From contig BROE01000019.1 of the NCBI GenBank assembly GCA_036571765.1, positions 3,785,290 to 3,849,289 on the forward strand: DNA of 64,000 nt, written 5' to 3'. Made by a program: the position numbers and the translations under genes. The notes beneath the pieces were generated by a model that was not told the DNA's origin, made no database searches, and saw only the letters and a list, made by a program, of their open reading frames with translations. This stretch comes from Plecoglossus altivelis. Taxonomy: Eukaryota; Chordata; Actinopteri; Osmeriformes; Plecoglossidae. The first letter of the stretch is position 1; each line of letters opens with the position of its first letter. Shown piece by piece: positions 20,800 to 33,800 of this stretch.

Positions 20800-23700
20800 C
20801 TGTGGGGCATGAACGCACACGCGCGCACACACATACGCACACGCACGCACGGAAACACATACGCACACGCACACACGCACACACACACACACACACACAA
20901 TGACAATATTGTCAGTCCTATGGGGCTGCTGGAAAACATTCGATGCATATATTGTGTTTGAATGCCATAAATTCCAAGCCTGCAATAAATAATTGATACT
21001 GAAGGTTATTGGTTTCCATCATTTACCATTCTTACTATTGCCACGTTCAAGCACTGGTAGCGTGTGAGGTGTGGGGTGTGCTCTTGGGGAGACTAGCGCG
21101 CCAAGACAGTGGCTTCCCAGAGACACAGCCAGGCTATTATAGGCTACAGGTTAGGGATCAACGTCACAGATGCTTGCCCGAGGTCAGCTTTACATAACAG
21201 CCTTAATGAGAAACCGTGGACAGTCACGTGTCGGTCGGTGGACCACACGTATGCAATCGCCTGTCTGAACAAAGACACTTGAGAACCAAAGACAGTGGCT
21301 ATCTAGGATCGCACGGATGCTCAAAAGCTATACGCAGCTTATCAAAACATAAATACGATTAAGATAACGGGTATTTCTACATAGACTTGGAACGTGCGTA
21401 CGAACATGATGTTGATGATATAGTGACATGACGTGGAGGAATAACTATTTATTTTGTTCCAAGACATTGTTTGCCATCACAGCCTTTACGTTAGCACAGT
21501 GCACTTTGATGCGCTATATTGCCTCATATGATTCTTTGTTTAAACTAATGATTACAGACGCACTTGTCCATTTGAGATTGTCAGTTCCAAATGTCATGGG
21601 GACGTTGAAACTAGTATAGTTTAAAAAGTGTTTAAAAACAAGATTTTAGGAATAGGCGGATTCATAATAAACTCATAGGTTTATGTAACGTGCGCAAAAT
21701 GCTCACCGATTGCAAATGATTGGACTTTTCTACGTATTCCAACACATCGTATATTATCCGTCAGTATTATATTAGGTACTTCTCAGAGCCTGGAATGGGA
21801 GAATTTTCGGCATTGTAGTTTTGACCAAAACATCTGTGGGGTCGGATGTGCCCTAACGTCAAGTTTATCCTGAGATGCCATGGAACCGCAGCTATGTGAC
21901 TGTTTCCGTGTAAACGCCAGACTTGAAGTAAACCACATATTCCCATAACATTCACATTAAAACCGTCTGGAATGGCCGATTTCCATCACAGTTTTGAAAA
22001 TCCCAGCCCATTAGGACTTAGTGCTCCCCGAGGTTAGTGTGCCCTTAAAACCCTTTCTCATGGAGTCAAATGCACATTTCAGAGGAATTAGGAGAAGGAG
22101 GCAAACATCCAAGTACACATTGGATTCTAGTGTTTCCACCCACTGACTAACTGGCACTAAAGACTTGCCTTTGAGCACAAGGTCTTAAAATCCATGGGTA
22201 AACTGAGGAATGTAGGACAGGGATGACACTGTCAACTTAGAATCCTGACGACCACTGCACCAGGCTTCAGTGTCTGCACATTCACAACACAGTCCACGTG
22301 TAGCTACACCAGTGCACCGGTAGCAACCCTCATCTAAGCTAAGTCAACATAGTTTAGATTTCAATCTCATACCTAAAGGGGTATGAATGAAGACCACGTT
22401 TGACTGTCAACAGACAGATTGTTCTATCTGGCTGCAGGGTTTGAGTTGTCTAAAGAGCCTGAATAATCCTCTAAATCTAAACCTTGTTTCAGTTCGCGCG
22501 TGTGCGGTTTGTGTGTAACGTCGAATGAACTTGACCCAGAATTTGATTATTGGGTCAACAGCCACCGCCTCCAAGTCATCTAGCTGTTGACAGTCCTTTA
22601 ACAACACGTGACACGTGACCTGATCCTGGCTGAACCCTGCAAATGATGTGTCAGAAGACAACATTTGCATTATCACCTGGAAACGGGTGTAATCAGTAGA
22701 AAGGAAATGCTACCTTCCTTAACCAAAAATGCTATATCACTTGTGTCATCAGTATGGCGGATTTCCCATAGAAACGATGCATCTCTCTCTCTTTTTCTCC
22801 ATCCTCCTTTCTCCATCCTCCCTCACCACCCACTCTCCATCTTTCTTTATCACATCACTGTCTCACACACACACACAGCTTTTGTACCTACAGTGGCCAG
22901 AATATCGACTTTTTAGAGCACATTTTCACTGAAGCAGACATGATGACAAATGACAATGCCAAGAACTAAAAGTTTACCTTGACTCAGGACGCGTACAAAT
23001 CCTAGTACACATAGTACACATAAAAAGCTGACATTTGAAAAAGGGTACATTCACCTAAATATATTAAATCAACACAGAAGTCTGCTTTCCTTTGACCGGC
23101 CAAGGACATCCTTATGTCAAGAAAATACTACATGTCCACAGTCAGGTTTTTTTTTTTTTCAAAATCTGTGATTTAGGGTAGAGTTTTTATTTTATTTATT
23201 TATATAAGGGTGTATGAGTGTAATGCGTATGTGTGGCGCGTGTGCTCTGTGTGTATGAGTGTGATGTGTATGTGTAATGGCAGCAGTATTCCTGGCTGTG
23301 TTGTGTGGCAGTGTGATGTAATCTGCTGTGTTGTGTGGCAGTGTGGTGCCATCTGCTGTGTTGTGTGGCAGTGTGATGTCATCTGCTGTGTTAAGTGGCA
23401 GTGTGATGTCATCTGCTGTGTTGTGTGGCAGTGTGATGTCATCTGCTGTGTTGTGTGGCAGTGTGATGTCATCTGCTGTGTTGTGTGGCAGTGTGATATC
23501 ATCAGATGATCAGCATGACTTGAAGCTGACTCATTTGACCTGATCCTTAAATAGTCATCAACATACCCAAAACATTCCGCCTGGAATATTGGGCATAAAG
23601 CGGATATAAAGATGATTGTATATCTGTATCGATGCCTCGTATGTATGCTGGTGTGTGTGGCTGAATGCTATGGCTGTTTTCCCTGGTTCTCTGGTGTCAA

Positions 23701-25597
23701 GGGGGCTCCGGAGGAAGGAGACTCACCAGGGACGGCTTGATGCCGATGCTCTCCGCCGCCTGGAACGCCAGAGCCAGATTCCGACCCTGAGGAAAAACAA
23801 ACAGGGTTGCTATGCTCCGTCATAACACACGCACACACACACAAACACACACACTCACGCACACACACACACACACAAGCTTCCCTTCCTCCTCTTTCTC
23901 CCCCACACATCTCTCTTCTCCCCTACGACGGAGACCCCCCCGAACAGCAACAAACAACACATAGATCTCCCCAAATAAACACATAAACCCTTGGTCACCC
24001 AGGTCCTAACCCTCCACCGACCAGTCCCAAACATCTGTCTGTGTGTCTGAGGGGTGCTGGTGGTGGGGGTGGGGGAATGCACAGCTACAGACGTTTGTGA
24101 TCTCTCGGAGATCCAGAGTCACCCAAACCATCAAAGTAGCTGTCCTTGGCAGCCACATCTCCGAAAGGGGAGACTGCTTCTTTTGGACACCTGCCCAGCG
24201 TCTGACGGCACTGCGAAAGCCATGTTTTAAGCCAAGGTTTGTACAGTTCTTAAGGTATCTGATAGTAGCAAACTAATGCCACGTGAACTATCAGAACATT
24301 CAGTGTTCGGTCAAAGCAGCTCTGGCTGACTGGATCACGCAGTGGAAGTAAGCAGACGTGATTCCAGGAACTTCAGAGGATGGAGCCATCTAGCTCTGCT
24401 GTCAGGGCCTGCCGTGGGAAGTCACTCGGCAGAATGTATTGAAGCCTACACTGTCCTGCTGAATAATTCACTAGGACGAGCTTGACAGGGTGGCTTTGTC
24501 TCGTATCAGGAGACGCCCCCCCCCCCCCCCACCAGTCCCCAAATAAACACATAAACCCTTGGTCACCCAGGTCCTAACCCTCCACCGACCAGTCCCAAAC
24601 ATCTGTCTTATACATGGTCCTAGGTGTCGCTGGTGCATTGCTCGTGGAGGACATGACACAGCATTACCAGGACGTTTGTATCTCGTGCGAATCCCACGAG
24701 CGAGGCGCGAGAGCGATCAACTAGCCCTGTCCTTTCAGCCACGGTCTCCCGAAAGGGAGACGCGTGTCTTTTGGACACACTTCGTACCCAGCGTCTTACG
24801 CCATCTGCGAACACGCATCCAAGGATGACAGTTCTTAAGCGTACTCTCCAGCCAAACTAAATCCACGGAACCTATCAGAACATTCCATGTGTCTTCGGTC
24901 AAACAGCGCTGGCTGACTGATCACGCAGTGAAATGTAACTGACGTATCCAGGAACTTCAAGAAGGACTGGACCATCTACTCTTGCTGTCTCCTGCCTGGA
25001 GAATCATCTCAGGCAGAATGTATTGAAAGCCTAAACTTACCATGTGAATTAATCACTAGACAGCTTGACAGCTTGGCTTATGTTCGTATCAAGGACGCCC
25101 CCCCCCCCCCCACACCCCATCCCTGTCCCCCCCCCCCCCCCAGACATCACCCACACCGGCGCCTGCCCTCCTCGTTTATCACCCTAGCTCAGAGGTGTAG
25201 TTCTCTGGGCTGTGTTGGCAGGTCTGCTCCTAGCTCCTTCCATTCTGCCCTCCCATCAGTCCACAGCTGGAAATGTCCAGCCGCTGAACTAGCCCCTAAT
25301 GAGAGATGGTACCCTGTGGCAAACGATCAAGCTGAGCGGGTGCAGGATGCTACTTTACCCAGCGAGTTCCTCAATTCCCCCCTCCCTCCAAAAGATTGTG
25401 ATGAACTGGGGAGAGGGTGATTAGCGGACAGTACAGGATTCTACCTTGTCTTGACTGATGAGTTCCTGGTAAGGGATGTGGGCGGGCAGGTAGGTGTGCA
25501 GGAGGGCACAGAATGCCAGTCCATCACTCCAACTGCTGCTGAAGTTTGTCACATCTATGTTCTGTTAGAGACAGAGAGAGAGAGAGAGTGAGACCGA

Positions 25598-25644
<47 letters not shown>

Positions 25645-27300
25645 TTGGATGGGGAGGGAGGAAGGAAGGACGGAAAAAAGAGTCACATAAATGGAGAGAT
25701 ACTGTAAAAAGAGAGATAGTACAGAGCAGTGGAGGAAGGGGACCGAGATCACAGACAATGAGCTTCACTCCACTATACTCTCACTTGTTCCTCCTCCAGA
25801 GGAAACTAATGGCCTGAACTAATGGCCTACTTAGGACCAAGGATAGACATTACATGGCTCACCAACGCATGTGAGCACAGGAAGCAAGGCACACAAATGA
25901 AATCTAATGAGGTTCCAGCCAACATCAGCTACTACAGCAACCGATAGACCAGGCCCACATGTCCTTCTAAGACCACGGCATCGGCTCACCTTCAAGCTCT
26001 TCATTATGTCATCTCTCCACTTCCTGGTCTGAAATCTGCACAGTAGCACGTCCAGGATTTCAATGAGTATGTGCGAGTGCGTGTATGTGTGAGTGCGTGT
26101 GCATCTAAGCACCACCCCACACACACCGTTCAGGGTGTGTGACCAGAGGACGGAGCCTGTTGTCTCCCCACACGCTCTCCAGACCTTTATCATGAACCTG
26201 GGCTCTCTAGAGGATCCACAGCTATTTCCTGTGTCCCTCTCTTCCCTTCCATGTGCTGCCAGAGGCGACGTTGGGAACAGGGATCCCAGCCAGGCAAAGG
26301 CTCTCCTGGGAGTGGCCCTCGCGGGCCCCCGTAGACCAGACACTCCATTATTCCTTTTGGATTGGCTATCATCCGTTCCCCTCAGGGTGACACCCCAGTC
26401 ACTTTGCTGGTCCCTTAAGGGCTGTCATGGCCAGGTCAGGGAGGCCACAACCCAGTGCAGAGGGTTCCCATTCCCAGCACTCTTCTGACCAGATGCTGCT
26501 ACGTCCAGTTACAAGGAAAATAACCACAAAAAGAATGACCTCTGACCTGAAAACAGGCAGCTTACAGTCAATATTGTGATGTGTGTCAGTTTAAGCCAAT
26601 CAAATCAGAGAGAGAGAGAGAGACAGTGAGAGCATCTTCCTTTCAGTCAACCCAGCGATGACAGGAACTGTGGAGCAGAGCAGCAGCTCAGTCCAGGTCA
26701 CATCCATGGGATATGCATTTGCTCCCCAGCCTGCAGACATGCCCCTGCTCTGTAGGCGGACATTCCTCACATACTTCCTATATCTTTCTCCTGGGTGGAT
26801 GGACGGACCGCAGCTCTAGACCACATGAGCACATTTCCACAGGCACAGAACAGGGACTGGCTCACAGACAACGGCACACAAGCAGACCAGCGAGGACCAG
26901 AGGGAATGACTGACAGGGTGGGGTGTGTGGGGGAGGTGGGATGGGGTGCGGGGTAGTTCGATGGCAGGTTTGGAAGCGTGTTTCGACGAGCCTGGACACA
27001 CATCCTGGTCTGGCCTGACCCGGTGGGCGTGTTGAGGGGGTGGGGGAGGGGGAGGAGGGGAGAGCAGCCATGAATGCTAGAACAACAGCAGACAGCTACA
27101 GAGCCCTGGGAGCTGGCTCAGAAAAGCAAACACAGCATCAAGCGACAGGAAACGTCTCGCTCGGCACAAAAGGCAGAGCTTGGCTGCCTGATAGAACCAG
27201 AGAGACACAGAGAGAGGGAGAGACAGATAGAGAGAGAGACAGATAAAGAGACAGACCGCAAGAGAGAGAGAGAGAGAGAGACAGATAAAGAGACAGACCG

Positions 27301-27353
<53 letters not shown>

Positions 27354-27806
27354 CAGAGAGACAGAGAGAGTCTGATTGCCTGAGAACGATACAGAGCCAC
27401 ACGTTTATTGCCATACTATAAGTCGGGGAAAGCCAGCTGGAGATAACATCTATGGTAACTAGGATATCATCAAGCACCACAGCCGGCCTGTACAATTCCA
27501 CCATAGCTGAACACACACAAGAGGCTATCGGCTGTCCTCAACTGCCCATCAGCATAGAAGCATATCCATCTAAACTAGGTGACGTGTTTTAATCGCGTTT
27601 TGTGAGTGAACCATTATGACTAGTATAAAGGAAGTATATGTGGTCTGAGGCTGGTGTGTGGGAGGAACAGTTTGGTATGGTCTGTTGTTGTGGTGTGCCC
27701 AGTCGGTTATTCACACATGACGGTGCTGAAGCCTTGAGGGTAAGGGACTGGGAGGGGAAAGACTCACTGGTGCTGACTGAGACACTGCCAAGGCTTTTGG
27801 GGCAAG

Positions 27807-27860
<54 letters not shown>

Positions 27861-30800
27861 CAACACACACACACAACACACACACCACACAGAACATTAA
27901 TGGTGCCCCCACAGGCGTTTTTAAACCCCCTTCCCGGCTTATCTGGCGCCTGTAACAGGAAAATCAACAGTTAGTTGACAGATCGAGCCCTCTCTCTTCT
28001 CTCTCTCTCCCCTCCTCCCTCCCTCCCTGCCCTCCCGCCCTCGGCCATCCCTCCCTCCCTCCCCTCCCTCCCTCCCTCCCTCCTCCCTCCCTCACCCCCT
28101 CCCTCCCTCCCTCCCTCCCTCGCTCTCTCTCTCCATCTCCCTCTCCCTCTCTCTCTCTCTCTCCCCCTCTCCCTCTCCCTCTCTCCCTCCCCACTCATCC
28201 CTTCTGGAGTAGAGGGGGAAACAAATGATGACAGAGAAGATGAAGAGGACACAGACAGGAGGAGGGGCAGTAATGGGCCAGGCGATGAGTCATCATCATG
28301 AGTTCTGACATGATGAAAGCCCTGGAAGGGACAGGACGCCAACAGCCCCCAGGCTGGGCCAGACTGGCTAGGCAAGGTCACCTCGCTAGAGTTAACCAGA
28401 GAACGCACTCCGTGCCGCCTGCGTGAGCTCATGCAAAGCAGGAGGCCACAGGCCTCCGCGGAACCCAGAGAGCTGAGTAGGTTCTGCTAAACAGGGGAGA
28501 GATACACGCCATCTGCTAGAACCAAGCTTCCTGCCTTCCTATCCCTGGTGGTAATGTAACAGGAAAACGATATTCAGGGAATTTTCTAGCGAAAATATCA
28601 CTACCCCCCCCACCCTCTTTCCAGGAAGTCTTGTGACATACATGTTAGACATGTGAACACAGCAACCCCCCCTCCCCTCTCATCCTTCAGTCTACAGTAA
28701 GTCCCTTCCTCGCTCAGCAGGAGGGCCCTGGCCCCCCCCAGTATGGGTGTTTGTGTTTGTTTCCCAGAGAGGGCCGGATGAAGCGCTCCTTCTCTGACCC
28801 AGCTGAGACTGCGTCTCGACCAGACTTTCTCATTGTTCCCAACCTGAACAAACAGCACTTTTATTGATGTTTTTCTTGTTTTGGTTAATTGAGAAAAAAA
28901 TAAAAAACGCTTGCAGAGCCGACCTAAATAGGGACATCAAAGAGCAGGTGTGGGGAAAGCAACAAGCGACAGAATGCAGTGGGAACCAGGCTAGGAGAGG
29001 CTACTGGGATGAGAAGAGAGGGAAAACCAAAAACTCCAACCGAAAAACAACAAATACGTATCCTCTTCCTGTCGGAGCTGAGATTCCCCTTAATCTAATC
29101 TCAACTCCAACTGTTCATTTGTCATGCCTGTAGCATGTGGCGTGTACTCTGTCTGCGTTGGATGACGTGACTCTCAGAGCATCTGTATGCGTGTGTGTGT
29201 GTGTGTTGGTTTCCTGTGGGAGATCTAGCTGCGGCTACAGATCCCACCGGCTCTGGTCCAATCACCCTCCTTCCTGAAGGTCTCTCAGGATCGATCACCT
29301 CTTCCTCTGATAACCTGACATTTCACCTACCAGGTGCGTCAACAGTGATCCATCGTCACGCACCTCTACGCGAGTAGTGTTGCTGCGATCGTCCGAGCCG
29401 TGGTCTATTACACCACGTGTCTGTGCTCTCCTCCTCCGCATTACAACAGCAGCATTCTGGGAGGGGAGTGTGGCTGTGTGGGAGTGTCTGGGGGTGTGCG
29501 TGTTGTTAACCACGTTTACATTCATTCCCAGAGGGGTCAAGTCTATTAGTATTCCAAAGACGACCGCTGTTCCACATATCGGCAGGTCGGAGCACGCATA
29601 CACACACACGGCAAGTCGGAGCACATGTACACACACATGGCAGGTTGGAGCAGACATACACATAGCAGGTCGGGGCACACATACACACACACACTGCAGG
29701 TCAGAGAACACATACACACACACTGCAGGTCAGAGCAGACACACACACACACTGCAGGTCAGAGCAGACACACACACACACTGCAGGTCAGAGCAAACAC
29801 ACACACACACTGCAGGTCAGAGCAGACACATACACACACTGCAGGTTGGGGCACACGTACACACACACTGCAGGTCAGAGCAGACACACACACACACTGC
29901 AGGTCGGAGCAGACACACACACACACTGCAGGTCAGAGCAGACACACACACACACTGCAGGTCAGAGCAGACACACACACACACGGCAGGTCAGCCATCA
30001 GCATCAGCGAGCCATATTTGGGCAGATGGGTCCAGTGGGATGCGAGCGGATCGACACGTACGCCCTCCCTCACCACTGTCCACCGCCGCCAGTCGTGTTC
30101 AATCACAACACCCTGGTCTACGACGTACCGTCTACAATCAGAGAGCGTCGTGGCAGATGAGATATGATTACCTTTGTGTGAAAGTCATCAAAGATATATT
30201 GGGGCAGGCTGAAACTGATATCTAGATCTGACACTGAGCCGACTGCTCTACATAGCAGTTCCCTTTGGTGCTTTCTAACAAACTAATCCCCCACGCTTGA
30301 TTACAAAGCGGCCCATAGTCCCTGGCAGTTTAATTACGGGCTTGTTTGACCACAGGCTTTCCTACGATCCAGCTGCAGGGTGTAATAATAGTGACGGTGG
30401 CCCCTTGCCTCCCTCCTTTCAGGGAGAGGTGCTGTCTGAGACAGTGGCCATGACGCCTCTGCTGGGTCACATTAGCACGATATACGATCCAGGGCCCTGC
30501 CACCAACTCCAGCCCGCTCAATATTCATACAAGCACAGGGGCTGTTAATTTCCTGCCCTCTTCAACCTGTAAATACATGAATTCAGAGATGGGAGAGCTT
30601 CTATGTTAACAGGGTGTGGGGTTGGCAATATCACCTTCTCACCGTCAAAGGAGGCGAAGAAGGAATATAAAAGCGGACCTCCAAGGTGGCGTAGCGGCCT
30701 GGCGTCCCGCACACCCACAGCTAAGGTGTCTGCGACACTGCTGTCTATCTTCAGGATGTTAGCCGGCTAATTAGTGCTTGTCTCCCGGAGTCCCGCCTGA

Positions 30801-33800
30801 CACACATGCACCCTCTCCTGCTCTGACCTTTTCTCCAGCCCGGATTAAGCTCAATTTGTGTCCCGTGTCCCTCCACGGTAACCTTTTCCCCGTCCATATG
30901 ATGTGAGGGGGCCTGTGGCCATATCTGTTCCTTCCCAGTAATGAACCCAGCAGACACAGCCTCTGAGCTGGATACTGTAACAACAACAAGCCAATTGTCG
31001 CCCATGCCCCCCCCGCCCCCCTCCCCCCTACACACACACACACACACATACACACACACAAACTCTAACTACTCATGTCACGCATGCTACTGTGAGAGAC
31101 GATGTCTGCATGTACACAGACACATCAAATCACGAGTCCGTGACCAATCTTTGTAAGATTCTCCAGACATTTCCAAATGATCTGGTTCGGATTAATGGGT
31201 GTCTAAAATCTATTACTCTTTGGGTAAATAAGACGTCTGACAGGACTGTTACTGAAGAGTAACAGGTCTGTTACTGATTAGGTGTGATTCCAAGAAAGAA
31301 AGGGCTGTCATCACATTGCGGATTGATCCAGCGCAGGTCTTAAAGTTCATTCTCCTGGCTGATCGATCGCATTACCAGAAACAGGCTGTTAAACTGAAAA
31401 TCTCGGGGGGCAGCTAACTGAAGTTCAAGGGACAAAAGGGGGCTTGGGGGGAGGAGGGGGTTAACATGAAGTGAAGTGAAGTATAACAGTAAGAACTTTT
31501 CATTCCACGAAGAGAAAAATGTCCACCTATTAGTTCAAGCCTCTTACTGCATTCCAGAACCTACAAAGTGCCGTCCCACAGTAGAGGTGAGAGGTCCAGG
31601 AGGCTCCAGCTAGATGCAGGCGGCTGTGGAGGAGGGTGACCTCCAAGCAGCACCATCCCAGTTCCTGGTGAGGCGCCAGGCTATCTCTTGGTCAGATGTT
31701 TTCATCATACAGGATTTGCCGCATCCTCATGAACAGCAGCAATGAATCAAGAATAATCCAGTGTTGCAACAGACTGGAACTACAGGTTACTTGAGGGACA
31801 GCTACTGATTTGATGGAACGTCCTCTTGTTAAGGTTGCTAACGAACAGTAGCAACGAACACAATCAGCACTGACTGAAGAGGTCATGCTAGACACCCCCA
31901 GCCACCTAGACAGAGCCCAGACTACTGCTGTAAGTTATGCCCAGGTTTGAGTGCTGATATTGGCTAGCACACCCTGCAGCGATGGAATGCCAGGGCTTTG
32001 GACAAACCCATTCCTTGCTTTTTATTTACTGGCTGGAACCTTTGCTTCAGCTAAGGGTCTTAGCGCTGGTTAACTTGGATGCTGGCTCTAATCTTAGTGA
32101 GTCTAATCTGCTGTGTAAACAGGCTATTACTGTACATAAGAGGCTAAGGTAGATGAACGTGACCTCAGCTCCATGGACACAATAACTTAAAAGGTGGGGA
32201 AAAAGTGCTTTTGCTGTTTAATCCATGTTGTTGCCATGGACCTTGATTGAATCTTCTATACAGGAGGGGAGGACAAACGAGGTGATGGTTCGCGTGTAAA
32301 CACAACATAATGACACAATGCCATGCTTCTGACATACAGAAAGACAAAGAGAGGGAGAGAGTGAGAGTGAGAATGAGCCATTTGGATTTGAAGAGAGGCT
32401 GTTGACCCCTCTGAGCCATGACCCTTACCGGATAGCCTTCTGTTTTCTTCTGGCACCACTTCAGTAGAGCGTTCCTCTTAGATCCCCCATACTCCCGTGC
32501 TAGCGCAGCCAAGGGGTCCTTTCTTTCCACGCTGTCACCAGGGACACACACCACAGCCACGGTCAGACAGGGAAACAGAGAAACACTCATGGCATGCGTG
32601 TGTGTGTACGTGTGTGCGTGTGTGCGCGTGGAAGATAAGGGAGTGTGCGTGAGTCCTCGCGTAGCCATAACTGTGATTAATGTGATGTGATATTGATGTG
32701 TATTCTGCAGGGTGCAGCTCCCGAGGGACAGGATCATAACCTAAGCTAATCAGAGCTGGGTCTGCAGCCATGGGTAGGCTGGAAGATACCATGGTCGTTG
32801 CACTGAGAATGTGAACATCACTGCACTGCATGTGATCAGGGCCTTGGTCACTTCCTTAATGGCAAGGTAGAGTCTCAACACTGTCTACAGACTGGTTAGC
32901 CATCATGACAAAGCCTGTCGTTAAAGACACTGTGGGTGAATGGAGTAAATGCCATATGACACACTGACAACACTTAGAACTGCAAACCAAACCAAACACT
33001 GGGAGCCCTGGATGAAAAGGTTGCGCTTTTGATCGTACGTGAGATACGCGTACGATTGTTTGTCAGACCTCTGGGACGTCTACATCATAATCGCATTGCG
33101 TCTTTGATTACGATTCAAGAAAAATAATCCAGAAACATACGCACATTTTTGTCTTCCAACTGTCATTTTAGGACTTCATTTAGGAGTTGACTGGGGTTGA
33201 GATAACAGAGAACTCCCATAAGGAAACATAACGGGATATAATTCAGCTAAATGGAGCTTGAAGTAACAAATACATCTTATTCTGTTGTTTGTTTAATATT
33301 TCTTAAACATTCTGCCAAGTTTACATGGAGGGCTCTTCTCTGAAACACTGTCCAGACACATCTAACTGCCTGACTGAGGGAATTGTATAGCTATCAAGCA
33401 CCATAATGACCTCAGCCTGTAGTTTATCAATGCGCTAAAAGCTGACAATTCAACTGAGAGTGCGTCACAAAAGTATCCTGTGTGTGACGTGATGTCGAAA
33501 GAGGTCTATGACTGGGCCACCATGTTCAAAAGAGTTCATCTCAATTGACTGTTGATTGATATTGAAACAATAAGAATGAGACAATCCTATAACACTTCAT
33601 TTCATGGCAGGACTGATAGTGTCATTCCTTTCAAGCGGTTTCAGTTCCTCTTCAGTTCATCAATCTCTACACAATATTGGCTTGGAACACCTGATGTAAG
33701 TCAGCTTTCTGCCAAACACAATAGTGTGGGAGCTGTACCTGAGCTAGCTATTAGCTTTGTCACATCTACCTCTACCTGATGGCCTTGTATCTCCATGTGG

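Noticed and set aside
29377..30225. 282-codon frame rich in HTHT repeats
   Set aside because: Produced by the CA-minisatellite; low-complexity translation on both strands.
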